64,000 nt of DNA from Betaproteobacteria bacterium (GTDB lineage Bacteria; Bdellovibrionota_B; Oligoflexia; Silvanigrellales; Silvanigrellaceae). Positions 41,001 through 53,000 of the stretch are shown piece by piece (position 1 is the first letter of the stretch; the number at the start of each line of letters is the position of its first letter). The translations under genes were made by a program, and so were the position numbers. Location of the stretch: positions 1 to 64,000 of the forward strand of contig VGHE01000005.1 in NCBI GenBank assembly GCA_016868315.1. The letters run 5' to 3'. Below the pieces are notes generated by a model. It did not search any database. It had not been told where the DNA came from and saw only the letters and a list, made by a program, of their open reading frames with translations.

Positions 41001-44000
41001 AGGCACGCACTTGGAAGAGTTCGCGCAAACCATTCACATTGAGTTTTGGTTGAACCGTGATGGTCTCTCCGGGGGCAATCAATACAGTTGGGATTGCCGT
41101 CACCGTATCCAGAACACCTGCATTACAATCGTTACTCGCGTTTTGCGGCTGAAGTACGAGTGCGCCCTTGCGAATGCTCTCAACCGCAATCACATTATTT
41201 GCGCCAGCAGTAGGGTTCTGCACACCTGTGATGTTTGCACAGCTAATAACAAACTGCACCAAGCTGCTATCGGCGTCGCTCGGATTGAAGGCTGTTTTTA
41301 GGTCATCGTAAGAAATTTGGAACGCAGTGTTTTCGCGTGCTGGATTTGTTGCTGTTCCGAGTAACTTTTTCGTTGCGGCAGTCAAAACAGGGCGCTCAGT
41401 GCTGTTGTAAACTTTAATGTTTACTGCACCCAGGTTTGCACTTGTCGTCAGCTCAGAATCGATTGCGCTGACCCGGAACGCCTGAAAGGTACCGACTGTG
41501 TTTGCAGGCGGCATCCAGAAAAGATACTGATTTTGATTTACCACCCGAATGCTGTTGTTCAGTAACGTTGCGGCCGTTGGGCTCGTCGTGCTGCCAACCT
41601 TGACCCACTGCCCAGAAAGAACATCTTCAACACGCAGCTTCATTGCGGTGTATTTAGTAATATCAGCAGTTTCGTTATCCTCAAGGTCACGCACATCGAG
41701 TTGTTTCATCAGGTCTTTGACTTGGATCATAAAGACAGCGTTGCGTGCCACCGCGCCGGCGGGTGCCGGATTAGGTGGATTATAGAACGGTGTCTCAAAA
41801 GTATAATTCTGTGCAAGAGTCGGCGGCTGATTCACTGGCGTGATTTTCACGCTGACAGCTGCTTTTACGAGAGAACTTTCAATGCCGTCGAACGCACGGA
41901 ATTCAAATGCCAATGGAGTTCCTTTTGCATCAGCTCCGCTCGCATCTGGCCGCCAACTAAAACGCTCGCCCGGGCCAACCACTGGCGCAGGATTCAAGTC
42001 GCCTGCAGCATCGGGTGAATCTTTTGTGTATGAGATGTTGTTGATCGTCAGTGTACCGCTGCGAACCTTTGTGAACCTAAACGACACGGCTGTTTGATCG
42101 GGGTCAGACGCGCCTGTCTGTGCCAAAAGCGTATCGTATGAAACATACATCGACGAGTTTTGGTAGGTGCCGGTCGTACCCGCATCCACACCGAGTGTCA
42201 CGAGGCGATCTGTCGCAGGTGAGGCCGAGGCTGCGATCACAGGCTTAGCATTGCTGCCCGTGACATTCACGCGCACCACTGCAGTTGAAACGCTGAAGTC
42301 AATGCCGTCGTAAACGCGCACAACCATCACAGGCATTTCACCAATCGCGTTGAGTGGCGGTACCCAGGTCAGTTTCTCGCCCTCGTTGTCTGCAGGGTTT
42401 GCCCTCGATTGAAAGATAAAGGCACGCTTTGGAACCAACCCACCGACGCTGTTTGGGTCCAGAGGTAGGCTGTTGACATCAACACCGTTGAGGAAAAGCT
42501 GGCCGGACTCAACCGATTCAACCCGGAACGAGAGTGCGCTGATGTTCGCTGCATCAACGTCAACATTATTCAGGATGGAATCCAAGAGAACGCTTCTCAT
42601 GTGTTCCCAAGAGATCTCATAGGCTGGTGATGTCTGGTTCTGCGCAGCATTGCTGCCCAACTTCGCAGACGCCACTTTGAACTTAGGCTGGTCGTTAACG
42701 CTTATAATATTCACGCTTGCTGTTCGGGCTATCTGAGCACCATTCGTACCAGCAGCGTCCACATGCTTATACGAGAAAATCGATTGCACTCCGTTGATGT
42801 TCAACGAAGGCCGATAGGTTAAAAATTGGCCAGGCTCAAGGAACACACCCGTATTGATATCACTTGTTGTGAGCTTGATCGCACCCTTCCAAATTTCGCC
42901 CGCGCTTCCCAAACTCTCAATCTTGAAGCGAATAGGCTCTGCCTCAACGTCACTTGCAGGGTCAGAAGCAAACATCATGTCATAACTAATCACATATGGC
43001 AGGTCTTCCATGGGGGAACCAATGGACACCGGCGTCGTATTTGTTGCAACAGGCACATCGTTCGTGGGCCTCACGTTGACAACCAACGGCAATGAGACTG
43101 CGCTCTCTCCGCATTGGTCATCTACCGCAATAATTCGGAACGCTTCGAGCTTCCCGAATTGGTTTTGAGCTGGTGTCCATGTGATGGAATCGCCATTGGG
43201 GGTGTTCGTATCACCGGGATAGAGGAACTGGTTGCGGGTTTCACCGCACGGTACGGTGCCCACCGTCATGTTTGCATTGAACACGTAGCTCTGTGTTCCC
43301 GCGCTCTGCGAGACAATTTTGAAGCGCACCTTTTGAGTGCCTTGGCCACTCTCAACATCTGAAAGGTCTGTAAGCGAGAGCAGCTTGGCATAGGTGATTG
43401 TCAGCGGCGCGTCTTCATCGGTTGCATATGAGCCAGTTGTTGCACCTTCCAGAGTGTTGATGCGAGTCAACACAGGGATGGTGTTCACCGGCGTGAAAAT
43501 AGCGCTAATCGTTGCCGATTCATGGGTCTGAGGTGTTCCCAAGGGGTTGGCTGTCGTGACCGAAGTCGGCGCCGCAGTTTGTGAATAAAATTCTCCATCC
43601 CACGCGCGCACCGTGAAAATCGGCAACGTCCCGTTGAGATTCGCTGTTGGAACAAAGGTCACCGATTCATTGGGCGAAACGAGCGCCTGAGATATGGGTG
43701 CTCCTGAGCCTGCATCGGGCACAATGGTCTGAGTACCCTTGCGCAGGGTGCCGTTGCTGACCGAGGAAACTACAAATGAGAACCACACGTCGCTATCGCG
43801 ATCGGATACTCCCAGCGCTGCTTTGATTTGATCATAAGAGATCGTTAGGCCTTCGTTTTCAGCCTTCGTAGCCGCAGTCCATGTTGGCACGGTAATCATT
43901 GGCCGATACTTGCTGTTGTCCACATCAACTTGAACCAATGCCGTGGTCTGGCTCGAGCGCGCTACTCCAGCACTATCGGTTCCATTGTCGATGGCAGTCA

Positions 44001-47000
44001 CAACAAATGCGTCGAAACGACCGGTTACATTGTTCGGAGGTTTCCAAAACAACCTTTTGCCTGGGCCGAGAATATTGGTGGTGGGATCATTTGTGTTAAC
44101 AGAAATCGAAGTTGCGCTAGCCCATGTCGATGTGGAATTGCCAATCTTCATGCCCAGACCACCGCGAATCTGGCTGATCTGGATCTTCATATTTGCGTAA
44201 TTACCGGCAACAGCAACATCTTCGTTGTCTTTAATATCAAGCGCGGCAGCCAAATCCTCAAAACTGACAAAGTAATCGGGCTCATTGTTTGAGTTCGAAT
44301 TGCGCTGTGCCACTTTGCTTGCTTCGGTAGCGAACGAACTCGAGACTACGGATGTTTTGAGTGTTGGAGGAAGATTCACGCCCGCCACGGAAATCGCAAC
44401 TGTTCCCTTGGCGGCCACGTCCGAATAACCCGCACCGTCGTAGATTCGGAAATTAAACACATTGATGGTGCCCTTCGAATCCGCTTCTGCGAGCGAAGCC
44501 GAGGGAATGACCGTGAGAGTTTCGCCTGGTGCCAAGACTGACACTGCGGGTGCGCTTGCAGGTGATGCATTTGTGTCAGCATCCACAAACGCGCTCAACG
44601 CAACAGAGCCTTTTTGAAGTGTCCAGCCTGTTGTGATGTTGGTTATAACTACAGCGCGCCAGTCGCTATCCGTGTCTGCAACATTGTAGTGCGTTTTCAT
44701 GTCATCATAGCTGATTGTAAACGGTGCATACTGCAAAGCCGCGGGAACAATCGGAAGCGGGTTTGCGTTCGTGGCCATCGTCGGAAGCTTATTAGACCCC
44801 GTCACAACCACCCGCACAAGCGCTGAGTTGGCGCTTGCCAAGTTACCGCTGTCGATCATCGTTACCGTGAAGGCATCAAAGGTTCCAACGCCGTTTCTGA
44901 TTGGGCTCCAGTACAGGTTCTCGCCCGCCTTGAGCTCGTTGTTGTTTGCCGAGAAATCGACCGCAGTGCCAGACGCAGCGCCAATTTTCAATTCCTGGCC
45001 AGAGAGCCTATTGTCTATACGGAATTTCACATTCGCTGTGTTGTTTTGATCTTCAACATCGGTAAATCCGAGCTTAGTGATAAGGGTTGAAAAGGGAATC
45101 TCGAACTGTTTGTTGCGCTCGTTGAAGTTGCCAGCTGCAGCCAAACCATCCGCACCTGCACTCAACGTTGTGCTTGCGTTGATTTTGGGTGCTTGGTTCA
45201 CACGGTCAATCCAGATCCTGACAGTTGCAACGGGTGATGTACTGAGCCCCGCAACTGGTAGAGTGGCACTCGCATCGGCAGCGTTGTCGGTGGCAACAAC
45301 CTTAAATGCAGCGCGTGGTGCGGCAGGGTTTGTGAGTTCGCTGTGAGTTTCGCTCCTTGGCTTCCATATGAAGCGCTCACCGGGTCCAACAACCGGGACA
45401 GGGTTTGTAACGACTGTACCGTTTGTTGAACTGATAAATGTGATGGCCGAATTGCTCACCTCGAATGTGTTGTTGCCAACAGTCAATGTTCCTTCTGTCA
45501 ACTCGGTGAAACGGAAATAAACAGGCTGGTCATCCGGATCCACCGCACCCAGCGCGGAAACCAAAGCTGAATGCTCGATGTAGGTCGGAACATTCTGTTT
45601 GGTCAGCCCTGCTCCTTGCGTGCCCAGGGAAACTCCTCCCGCAGACAGCACACCGGCACTGAAGGTGGGCTTTTGATTGTTGCCTGTAATGCTCACAACC
45701 ACAGGCACGGCTTGCGCGCTATATGCCTCTGGGTTTTGTGCATCCACAACGCGCACGAGCATCACCGTGAATTCACCGAGCGCGTTGCGCGGTGGCTCCC
45801 AGCGGAGGATATCCGAAGTGGAATCGAGGCTGTCGGTATTTGCCGAAATCACGCGTGGCCGCGTCGTCTGGTCGGCCGCATTCGGGCTGTTCGAAGCACT
45901 CCCCATCCGAACGACGCCTGCATTCACATTCTCAATAATATACTGAATTGTATCTGTGTTTGTTGTTTCGACGTCTGCAACCGGTATTGCCGCCTTCAGA
46001 TCCGAATATTTAAATATGAAGGCCGTATTCTGAGCTGCATCTTTCCAGCTGCTTGAGCCGGTATCGAAGGCTTGCAGCTGATATTTTGCTTTGGGCGTAA
46101 TCATTGGCGAATCATTCACCGCTGCAACTATCACATCCACATTCTTGCTCACGCTCAGATTATTTCCTGCGTTCGAGGAGTCTTTGATTTGCAGTGTAAA
46201 CGCTGCGGATTGCAACGCGTTGGCATTCAGCGCTGGCGTCCACTCAAATGTTTCGCCCGGGAGGAGTTCGAGAGCGGTGCCAGGATTATAGGTCACAGCA
46301 CCTTTTTTGAAGACGGCGCAATTCGAGCTACACGCGGGTACATTGATGCGATATGCAAGAGCTCCAGGCTCTTTTGAAGAATCAAAACCTGCCGCATTCG
46401 GTTCATCCGAAAGCATCTTATAACTGATAATGAACGGAGTGTCCTCAACTGCGCCACTGAACAGAGCCGTGTTCGCATTGGAGAATTGTGGTTGATCGTT
46501 GACAGAATTCACTGTCACTTGCACTGGGAGTTCTGTGACACTCTCGCCACCTTCGCTATCACGCGCAACAATTGTGAAAGCTGTTAAGACGCCGTTGGCG
46601 TCAGTATCGGGTGTCCAGCAGTAGTCGTTGGAAACACTTGCAGTCGCGATAATGTCTTCCACAAAACTCGCCGAATAGTTCGCAGCTGTACATGCTAAAG
46701 CAGGGTCAATCTTCTTCTTCAGCGAACCACTCACAACACTCTTGACGCGGAACACCAGTGTTTGTGTTCCCTGCCCGACCTCAATATCCGATTCATCTGT
46801 TAGTGCGGCGAGTTTTTCGTAATCAAACACCAATGGAACATCTTCACTGATTGCATCCCCACCCTTAAATTCGGGAATCTGACTCATCAGGGGAACCTGA
46901 TTGACAGGTGCTAAGCTCAGCCGAACTGTCGCTTCACCAATCGAGTAGCCACGGCTTCCTGAAATAATGCCATCGCCACTGTCCACCGTGCCATCGAAAG

Positions 47001-50000
47001 CACGGACTTTGAACATAACCGGTGCACCGTTGGTATTATTTAGGTTCGCATTGGGCATAAAGACAAGAGTCTCGTTCTCACCCACTCGCGAGGCTGCAGG
47101 TGCTTCAGTTGTCGTTCCCGTGAAAGGAGTCACCGTCGAGCCATTCTTTTTCAAAGTTCCGTTTTGCACATCGACATCGGTGATGACAAACCAAGTTGTG
47201 TCGCTGTCTGGGTCGAGCGCAAGAGCAGTTTCATTTTTCAGTGTTGCCCACGTCACCAAATACGGTTCGTTTTCCTTCGCACCGTTGGCGCTGCCCAACG
47301 TGATATCGGTGATTCCAAGAACAGGTCGAACATTAAAGCCCGTGACATCGAAGCGATAAAGCCCCGTGCTCGCACTGTAGAGAGCATTTGTGGGGTTGTT
47401 GAGAACATTTCCGCTTCCATCGGTTGCCACCACGCCTGAACGGTCGCGCGCCGAAGCACGGAAACCAGCAACAACGCCGGTGAAGTTGCGGGGCGGAGTC
47501 CAGAAGAGATATTCACCTGGTGCCAATGGGACTCCATTGCCTATTTCGCTCGCTCCTACACCCGATTGATTTGTTCCCTTTCTCAAGGAACCAGCGACGA
47601 TCTCTTCAACTCTGAATCGAATGTTCGCATATTTAATCGCAGGGTCACTCGATGTTGTGATGACATCCTGCGGATCGGGATCCGTCACGTCGAGATGCTG
47701 TGCTAACTCATAGAATGAAACGGCAAGTTCGGTGTTTCTTGTGGCTGCGCGAGGCGCTGTATTTTGCGCGAGCAGCGCAGGTGGCTGATTGACCGGCGAC
47801 ACATTAACTTTGACTTCGCAGTTGCTCGATGCTCCCTGGTTGTCATACGCACGAATCACAATTGCATCACGTGCCTGTGCGCCTGTACCAAACACCTGTG
47901 CAGGTGGTGTCCAGACAATTCTCTCGCCTGGGCTCACGAGCAAAGGCGAGCCATACTGCTGCGCCGTGCTATAGGTTGTGTTTCCGACTTTCAGTGAACC
48001 GGCTTTTAACTCAACGATCTGGAAGTAGAGCGGAGTTTCATCTTGGTCTGCTGCACCAGATGCTGCAAGGAGCGTATCATAGCTGACTTCCAGTGGAACA
48101 TTCTGGGTGGTGCCGACGGTCGCAGGTTCAACACCCAAGGTGATATTCGCCTTGATGGTTGGCGGGTAGTTCGACCCTGCGACATTGATTTTAACATCGC
48201 GCGTGGTTGCGGTGAGGTCACCATTTTTGTCGCGCGCGCGCAGGGTCATAATCGTGTAATCGCCGGTCGCATTTTTGGGCGGCGTCCAGTTGAGTTCGGT
48301 GACGTTGTTGCCATTCGAATTTGCCGACAACAAAACGGCTTTGTTCGGTGCCGCAATCAAAGTGACATCGTCCCCATTGGCCGCGCTGCCCAGCACCAAC
48401 TTTCCTGAGTTTACACTCTCAATCACATATTCGATTTCGTTTTGCGTGTTTTCAACATCCGTCACAGGCAAAATCGCTGCAATCTGCGCGAAGGTAATCA
48501 CTCTTGCTTCATTCTTATTCGCACCACCGATGAGGAGACCAGAAGAGGCATTAGGAAGCACAGCCGTGGGCGCAGCATTTGTGAAGCGTGGTTGATCAGG
48601 AACCGCATCGACCTGAGCCTGAACGACCTGCGACGCAACACTTTCGCGCGGCGTTTGGTTTGTGTCCCGCAACTTCACGGTAAAGACGTTGAGCAGACCA
48701 TTTGCCGTGAAATTCTGATTTTCCGGTGGCGTCCAGGTGACACGCTCCCCTGGAAAGATGAACACGGGCGGAATAACAACATCATTGCCCTTCTTCACGC
48801 TTCCGGCCACGTTGACAGCCGTGATCACATAGGTCAGGGTTTCACCCGATTCAACGTCCGTTCCGGGATAAGAATTCTTCAAAGCTTCATAGCTGATCAC
48901 GTGCGGAATATCTTCACGGGCGCCTGTCAGGTAACCTACGTTCGGTGCAACAACAGCGGCAAATTCGGGAGCGTTGTTGAATGATGCCGTCTCAATATAG
49001 ACAGGTATGGGCTGGTCGCTTTCTCCACCATCCACATCCAAAGCAACGATGCTAAAGGCATTGAGAAGACCATTGGCATTGAGAGCTGGTCTCCAGCTCA
49101 AGCCGGTTCCGGTTGTACCATCGCCATTGCTCAATGTATCTGAGGGCGTGATCTCAGCACCAGCCACAAGCTCTGTTGAACCACGGAAAAGCTTACCGCT
49201 GTTGATACTGACCACTTTAAATTTAAGCGTTGGGGTATTTACAGGCTCTTCCAAATCATATTCATCGGTCGCTTTGCTGCGCAGGTTCAAGTAATTGAAT
49301 GGGTAGTTTTCGTTCTGATTTGCACCTTCCAGCTTTGAAATAGCAGTCAGCCTTGGACGCTGGTTCACGCGCTCGAGCTTAATTGTAATGGTCGCCTGTT
49401 TGGTGTTGTCTGAGGCAACTTGGCCATCCCAAGCCAGCACTGTAAAAATTGGAATGTTGTTGTTTCCAGCGTTCACACTGTTTAAGAACTGCGTCGGGAT
49501 GTAGGTTAAGGTTTCATTCAGGTTAAATAAGTTTACTGTAGGATTAACATTCTGAATTGTTGGGTCAGCCACAGGCAACAGCTTCTTCGCTCCGACCTTC
49601 AATTCACCGTTCGATATAGAGGTAATCACCAACGAAGCCACGGCATCATCATCGTCGAGAACCCCAAGCCCTGTAATCGCGGCAGAAAGATCGGCAAAGG
49701 TGATCTGGAACGGCTGGTCTTGCTTACCCGTATCAAAGTGTTTGGAGAAGCTTGTAAGGCGCGGAGCGATATTGCTCCCAGACACAGTCACCTGAACTGT
49801 GCCGAGCGCAGAACTGGGGCGGTTGTTACTATCCACAACTCGCGCGCTGAATGCAGCAAAAGTGAGGACACCATTGTAGGGCGGCTTCCAATAGATCGCC
49901 TCCCCCTGATTCAAAGTGGTGTCTGTAGGCTGCTGCACTGCTTCGGGGTCAGCGCCTCGGGTTAGAATCTTGAGATACTGTCCACTGAGCTGGTTAATCT

Positions 50001-53000
50001 CAAATTTCACAGCGCTATACTTGTCTGCAGATGTATCACTCGGGTTGATATCTTCAACATCGCCCACATTCAGAGCCGCTGCCAGTTCATCAAATGTAAT
50101 TTCGTAAACTTGATTGCGCAGTGCATCAGCGAAAAGTGCCGTGTTGTTCGAAGTTGGAGCTTGGTTTACGGGTGTTACATTAACTTTCACCAAGGTCTTC
50201 GGGTTTCGCGTTGAGACGTCAATGTTGTCGTAGGCCTCGATTCTAAACGCGCTCAATGCAGCACCATCTACGCCACGCGCCTCCTGTGCTGGAGTCCAAG
50301 TCACCTTTTCTCCCGGACCAATCTTTGGAAGCTCAGCCAATGCTCCCGCTGTGTTGAAAATCTGGTTTCCAACACGCAGGGTACCGCTCTCAAGGTGAGT
50401 AAAGCGGAAATAGATTGTCGTGAGGTCGGTATCTGAAGCTTGAGACTTCTGAAGAAGAGTCTCATAGGAAATAGTCATAGGCGTGTTCTGATACGTTCCC
50501 TCACCCGGAGACGCACTGCTTCCCAGAGTAAAATCTGCATTAATTTGTGGAACGGCGTTGGAACCATTCACACGTATTTTCAGTTCAATGGGCTGCGCCG
50601 AGAAGTCGATTCCATCGTAAGCGCGCAGCGTCATGACCGTGAAGTTCTGTTCTGCAGCGTTTTGAGGTGGAGTCCAAATTAATTCCTTTGCAAGGATTGA
50701 ACCATCGCGGGTGCCATCTGTCGCAGCAATAAATGGCTTTGTGGTGAGCGTGGATGCATCTTTATCATCGGCATTTGGAATAACAAGTGTCAGCGTTCCC
50801 GAGCCAACACTCTCAATCCGATACTCCATCGCATTTGCCGCAGTCTCGTCGCTGAGCAGTGGCACTTTTTGAACAATATCTGCAAAACTTATGGGGAAGT
50901 TTGTATTCTTCTGTGCATTATTCATCCACACAGGAGAAGCAACATTGAATACAGGTACGTCGTTAATGGGAGCAACCAAGACCTGTACGGGTATTGCCAC
51001 AGGGCTATCGACCACTCCATCGTTCACAAGGGCATTGAACGCCGTTAGTGTGCCATGTACGTTCGTGGGAGGAGTCCAAGTCCAGCTTTCACCTGGCAAT
51101 AGCAGAGCCTCTGGTGTGTTTGGCTGAACTTGGATGCCGTTGCGCTTGAGAACACCTACACCTGCAGATTCAAATTTGAATCTCAATAGGTTGCCGTCTG
51201 CATCTGTGGGAGCACCCGCAGAGAAGAGCGCATCGTAGCGAATAACAAATGCTTCATCTTCTAGTGCGCCAGGAAGCACATCAATAACTCTCTGGTTACC
51301 AGCAACCTTCCCAAGCACTGGCACATCATTCACTGCATCCACATTCACTGTCACGGGCACCGAAACAGGGCTTAAACCCTTGATTGTGTCGCCATCGAAC
51401 GCCCGAACAGCAAAGGCTCGCAGTGAACCGTAGCTATGAAGCGGAGCCATCCAGCGCCATGAAGCGGTACCACCCGAACAGGATCCTAAAATATCGCCCT
51501 GCCCGCTCGTGACTTCCTTCCAAACTCCCGCATCCTGATACTGGAGTGAACCAGTTTTCAAAGTCGGGTCAAACTTGAAGCAGATGGTATCGTTGTCGAG
51601 GTCTGTTGCCTGTGTCGCTGCCATGAGTTTCGCAACTGTGACCTCGTAAAATTCATCTTCACGAGCGAAGTCGGTTTGAACCGCAGGAGCAATCACGGCG
51701 ATAGGAAGAATCGGAGTGTTGTTGATAGTTGGTGGTCTGTTGCGGCGCTCGAGGTTAACCCGAATTTTGATTTTCCCGAGCTTGTTCGTATTAGCGTTGT
51801 CTTCGCTGTAGGCGTTGCCATCGAAAGCGCGCACTTCAAACGCATCGCTTCCATCCGATGGATCTGCATCAAATTTATTTGTAGGTGGATTCCACAGCAA
51901 TGTTTCGCCCGGGCCGAACAAAATTGGTGAGCTCACAAGATTGGTTCCCTTGTAGAGCGTACCGGTCAGAGCAGCCGAAACCTCAAAACGAATTGTGCTG
52001 TTCTCAGCATCTACAGCGCCAGTGTTGGTGAGAAGCTGTGAGTATGTGATTGTGTATGGCAGATCCTGCTGACCACCAGTCAAAGGTGCGGGCGTATTGG
52101 AAGCGAATGTGGGCGCCGAGTTGAACCCGCTCACATTGAACCGGAGAACAGCGGTACCGACACTCGCAAGCCCTTGGTTGTCGATTGCACGCAGCCTTAC
52201 GCCATTTGAAAAAGTGCTAGCGTTGGCATCGAAGTAGTCGAGCGGAGGTGTCCAAACTAGCTTTTCGCACAGACCAATTGTGCCACCAGGTGCCAAAGAA
52301 ACAGCCGCACCCGCTGCATCGAGTTTACTCACGGAACCACGAAGAACATCAACCAACTCAAAAGTGGCATTGGGGGCAGCTGGGCATCCCGTCACGTTGT
52401 TTGCAGCAATCTGCACGTTTTCAACATCTGCGTACCCCAGCAGGGAAGCGATTTCATTGTGAGGCACTGCAGTTGCAGAGTTCTTGGCCACACCGCCTCG
52501 GTCTGCAACCAAAGCAATTGAAGGCGCATCATTCACCGCTGCAATATTCACTTCAACTTGCGCTGCGGCTGAACTCTCAAGCGCGCCGTCGTATGCCCAC
52601 ACAGACACTGCAACGAGGTTGCCGTTCACGTGTTGTGGCGCCTGCCAGACCAGCGACTCACCAGGAAGCAAACGAACCTTGCTCCCGAGTGCAACCAGAT
52701 TTCCGTTTTTGCGCAAGGTTCCCACAGCCGCACCGTTGCCATCGGCAACCGGAGCAACCTGGAAATCCAGAGAAGCAGTGTCAACATCGCTTGTGTAGCT
52801 GTTGTCGACCATCAATGCCTTACGAAGGGCATCGAAGGTCAGCACGAATGGAACGTCTTCCTGTGCGCCAGTCAATCGGTAATTTGCAGCAGGTTCTCCT
52901 GCGGGTAGAGCCAAAACAGGCGCATCATTAACAGCAGCTAACTGCAGAACCACGGGTGCGCTCGCTGCACTTAGCAAACCACCCAGAGCATTTTCATCGC

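Larger units (their letters stand above)
2020..51741 (-). repeat. Higher-order six-domain (A-B-C-D-E-F) repeat array, 19 cycles plus a terminal A domain
   Basis: The domains fall into six types by their own signatures. A: TLTYVRDFTGA..., with EE before the core strand. B: GAxEDVPFxISYxML with PGxD. C: YRIESVGSGTL and VMTVRAxDGTDFS. D: LGT...QNxPLxISYDTLL and GPGE. E: ATRN, LxVxDxED, SGQxLKIG and YWxPPxN. F: SFVITxIxNGTLxKG, PGESVV and RAWDGxxYS. Junctions are equally diagnostic: VND at B/C, GSN at C/D and E/F, VNQ at D/E and F/A. Type A domains start (first base, minus strand) at 51741 (A-like), 49365, 46902, 43485, 39291, 36795, 33531, 30297, 27873, 25428, 23028, 20748, 18375, 15897, 13500, 11862, 9450, 7116, 4809 and 2418. 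The usual spacing is 2.28-2.50 kb. Confidence 0.85.

Noticed and set aside
2020-51741. Repeat array as a CRISPR array, satellite or transposon cluster
   Set aside because: The periodicity is at the protein level and in frame. DNA copies are diverged, with no short identical repeats or spacers and no transposase.
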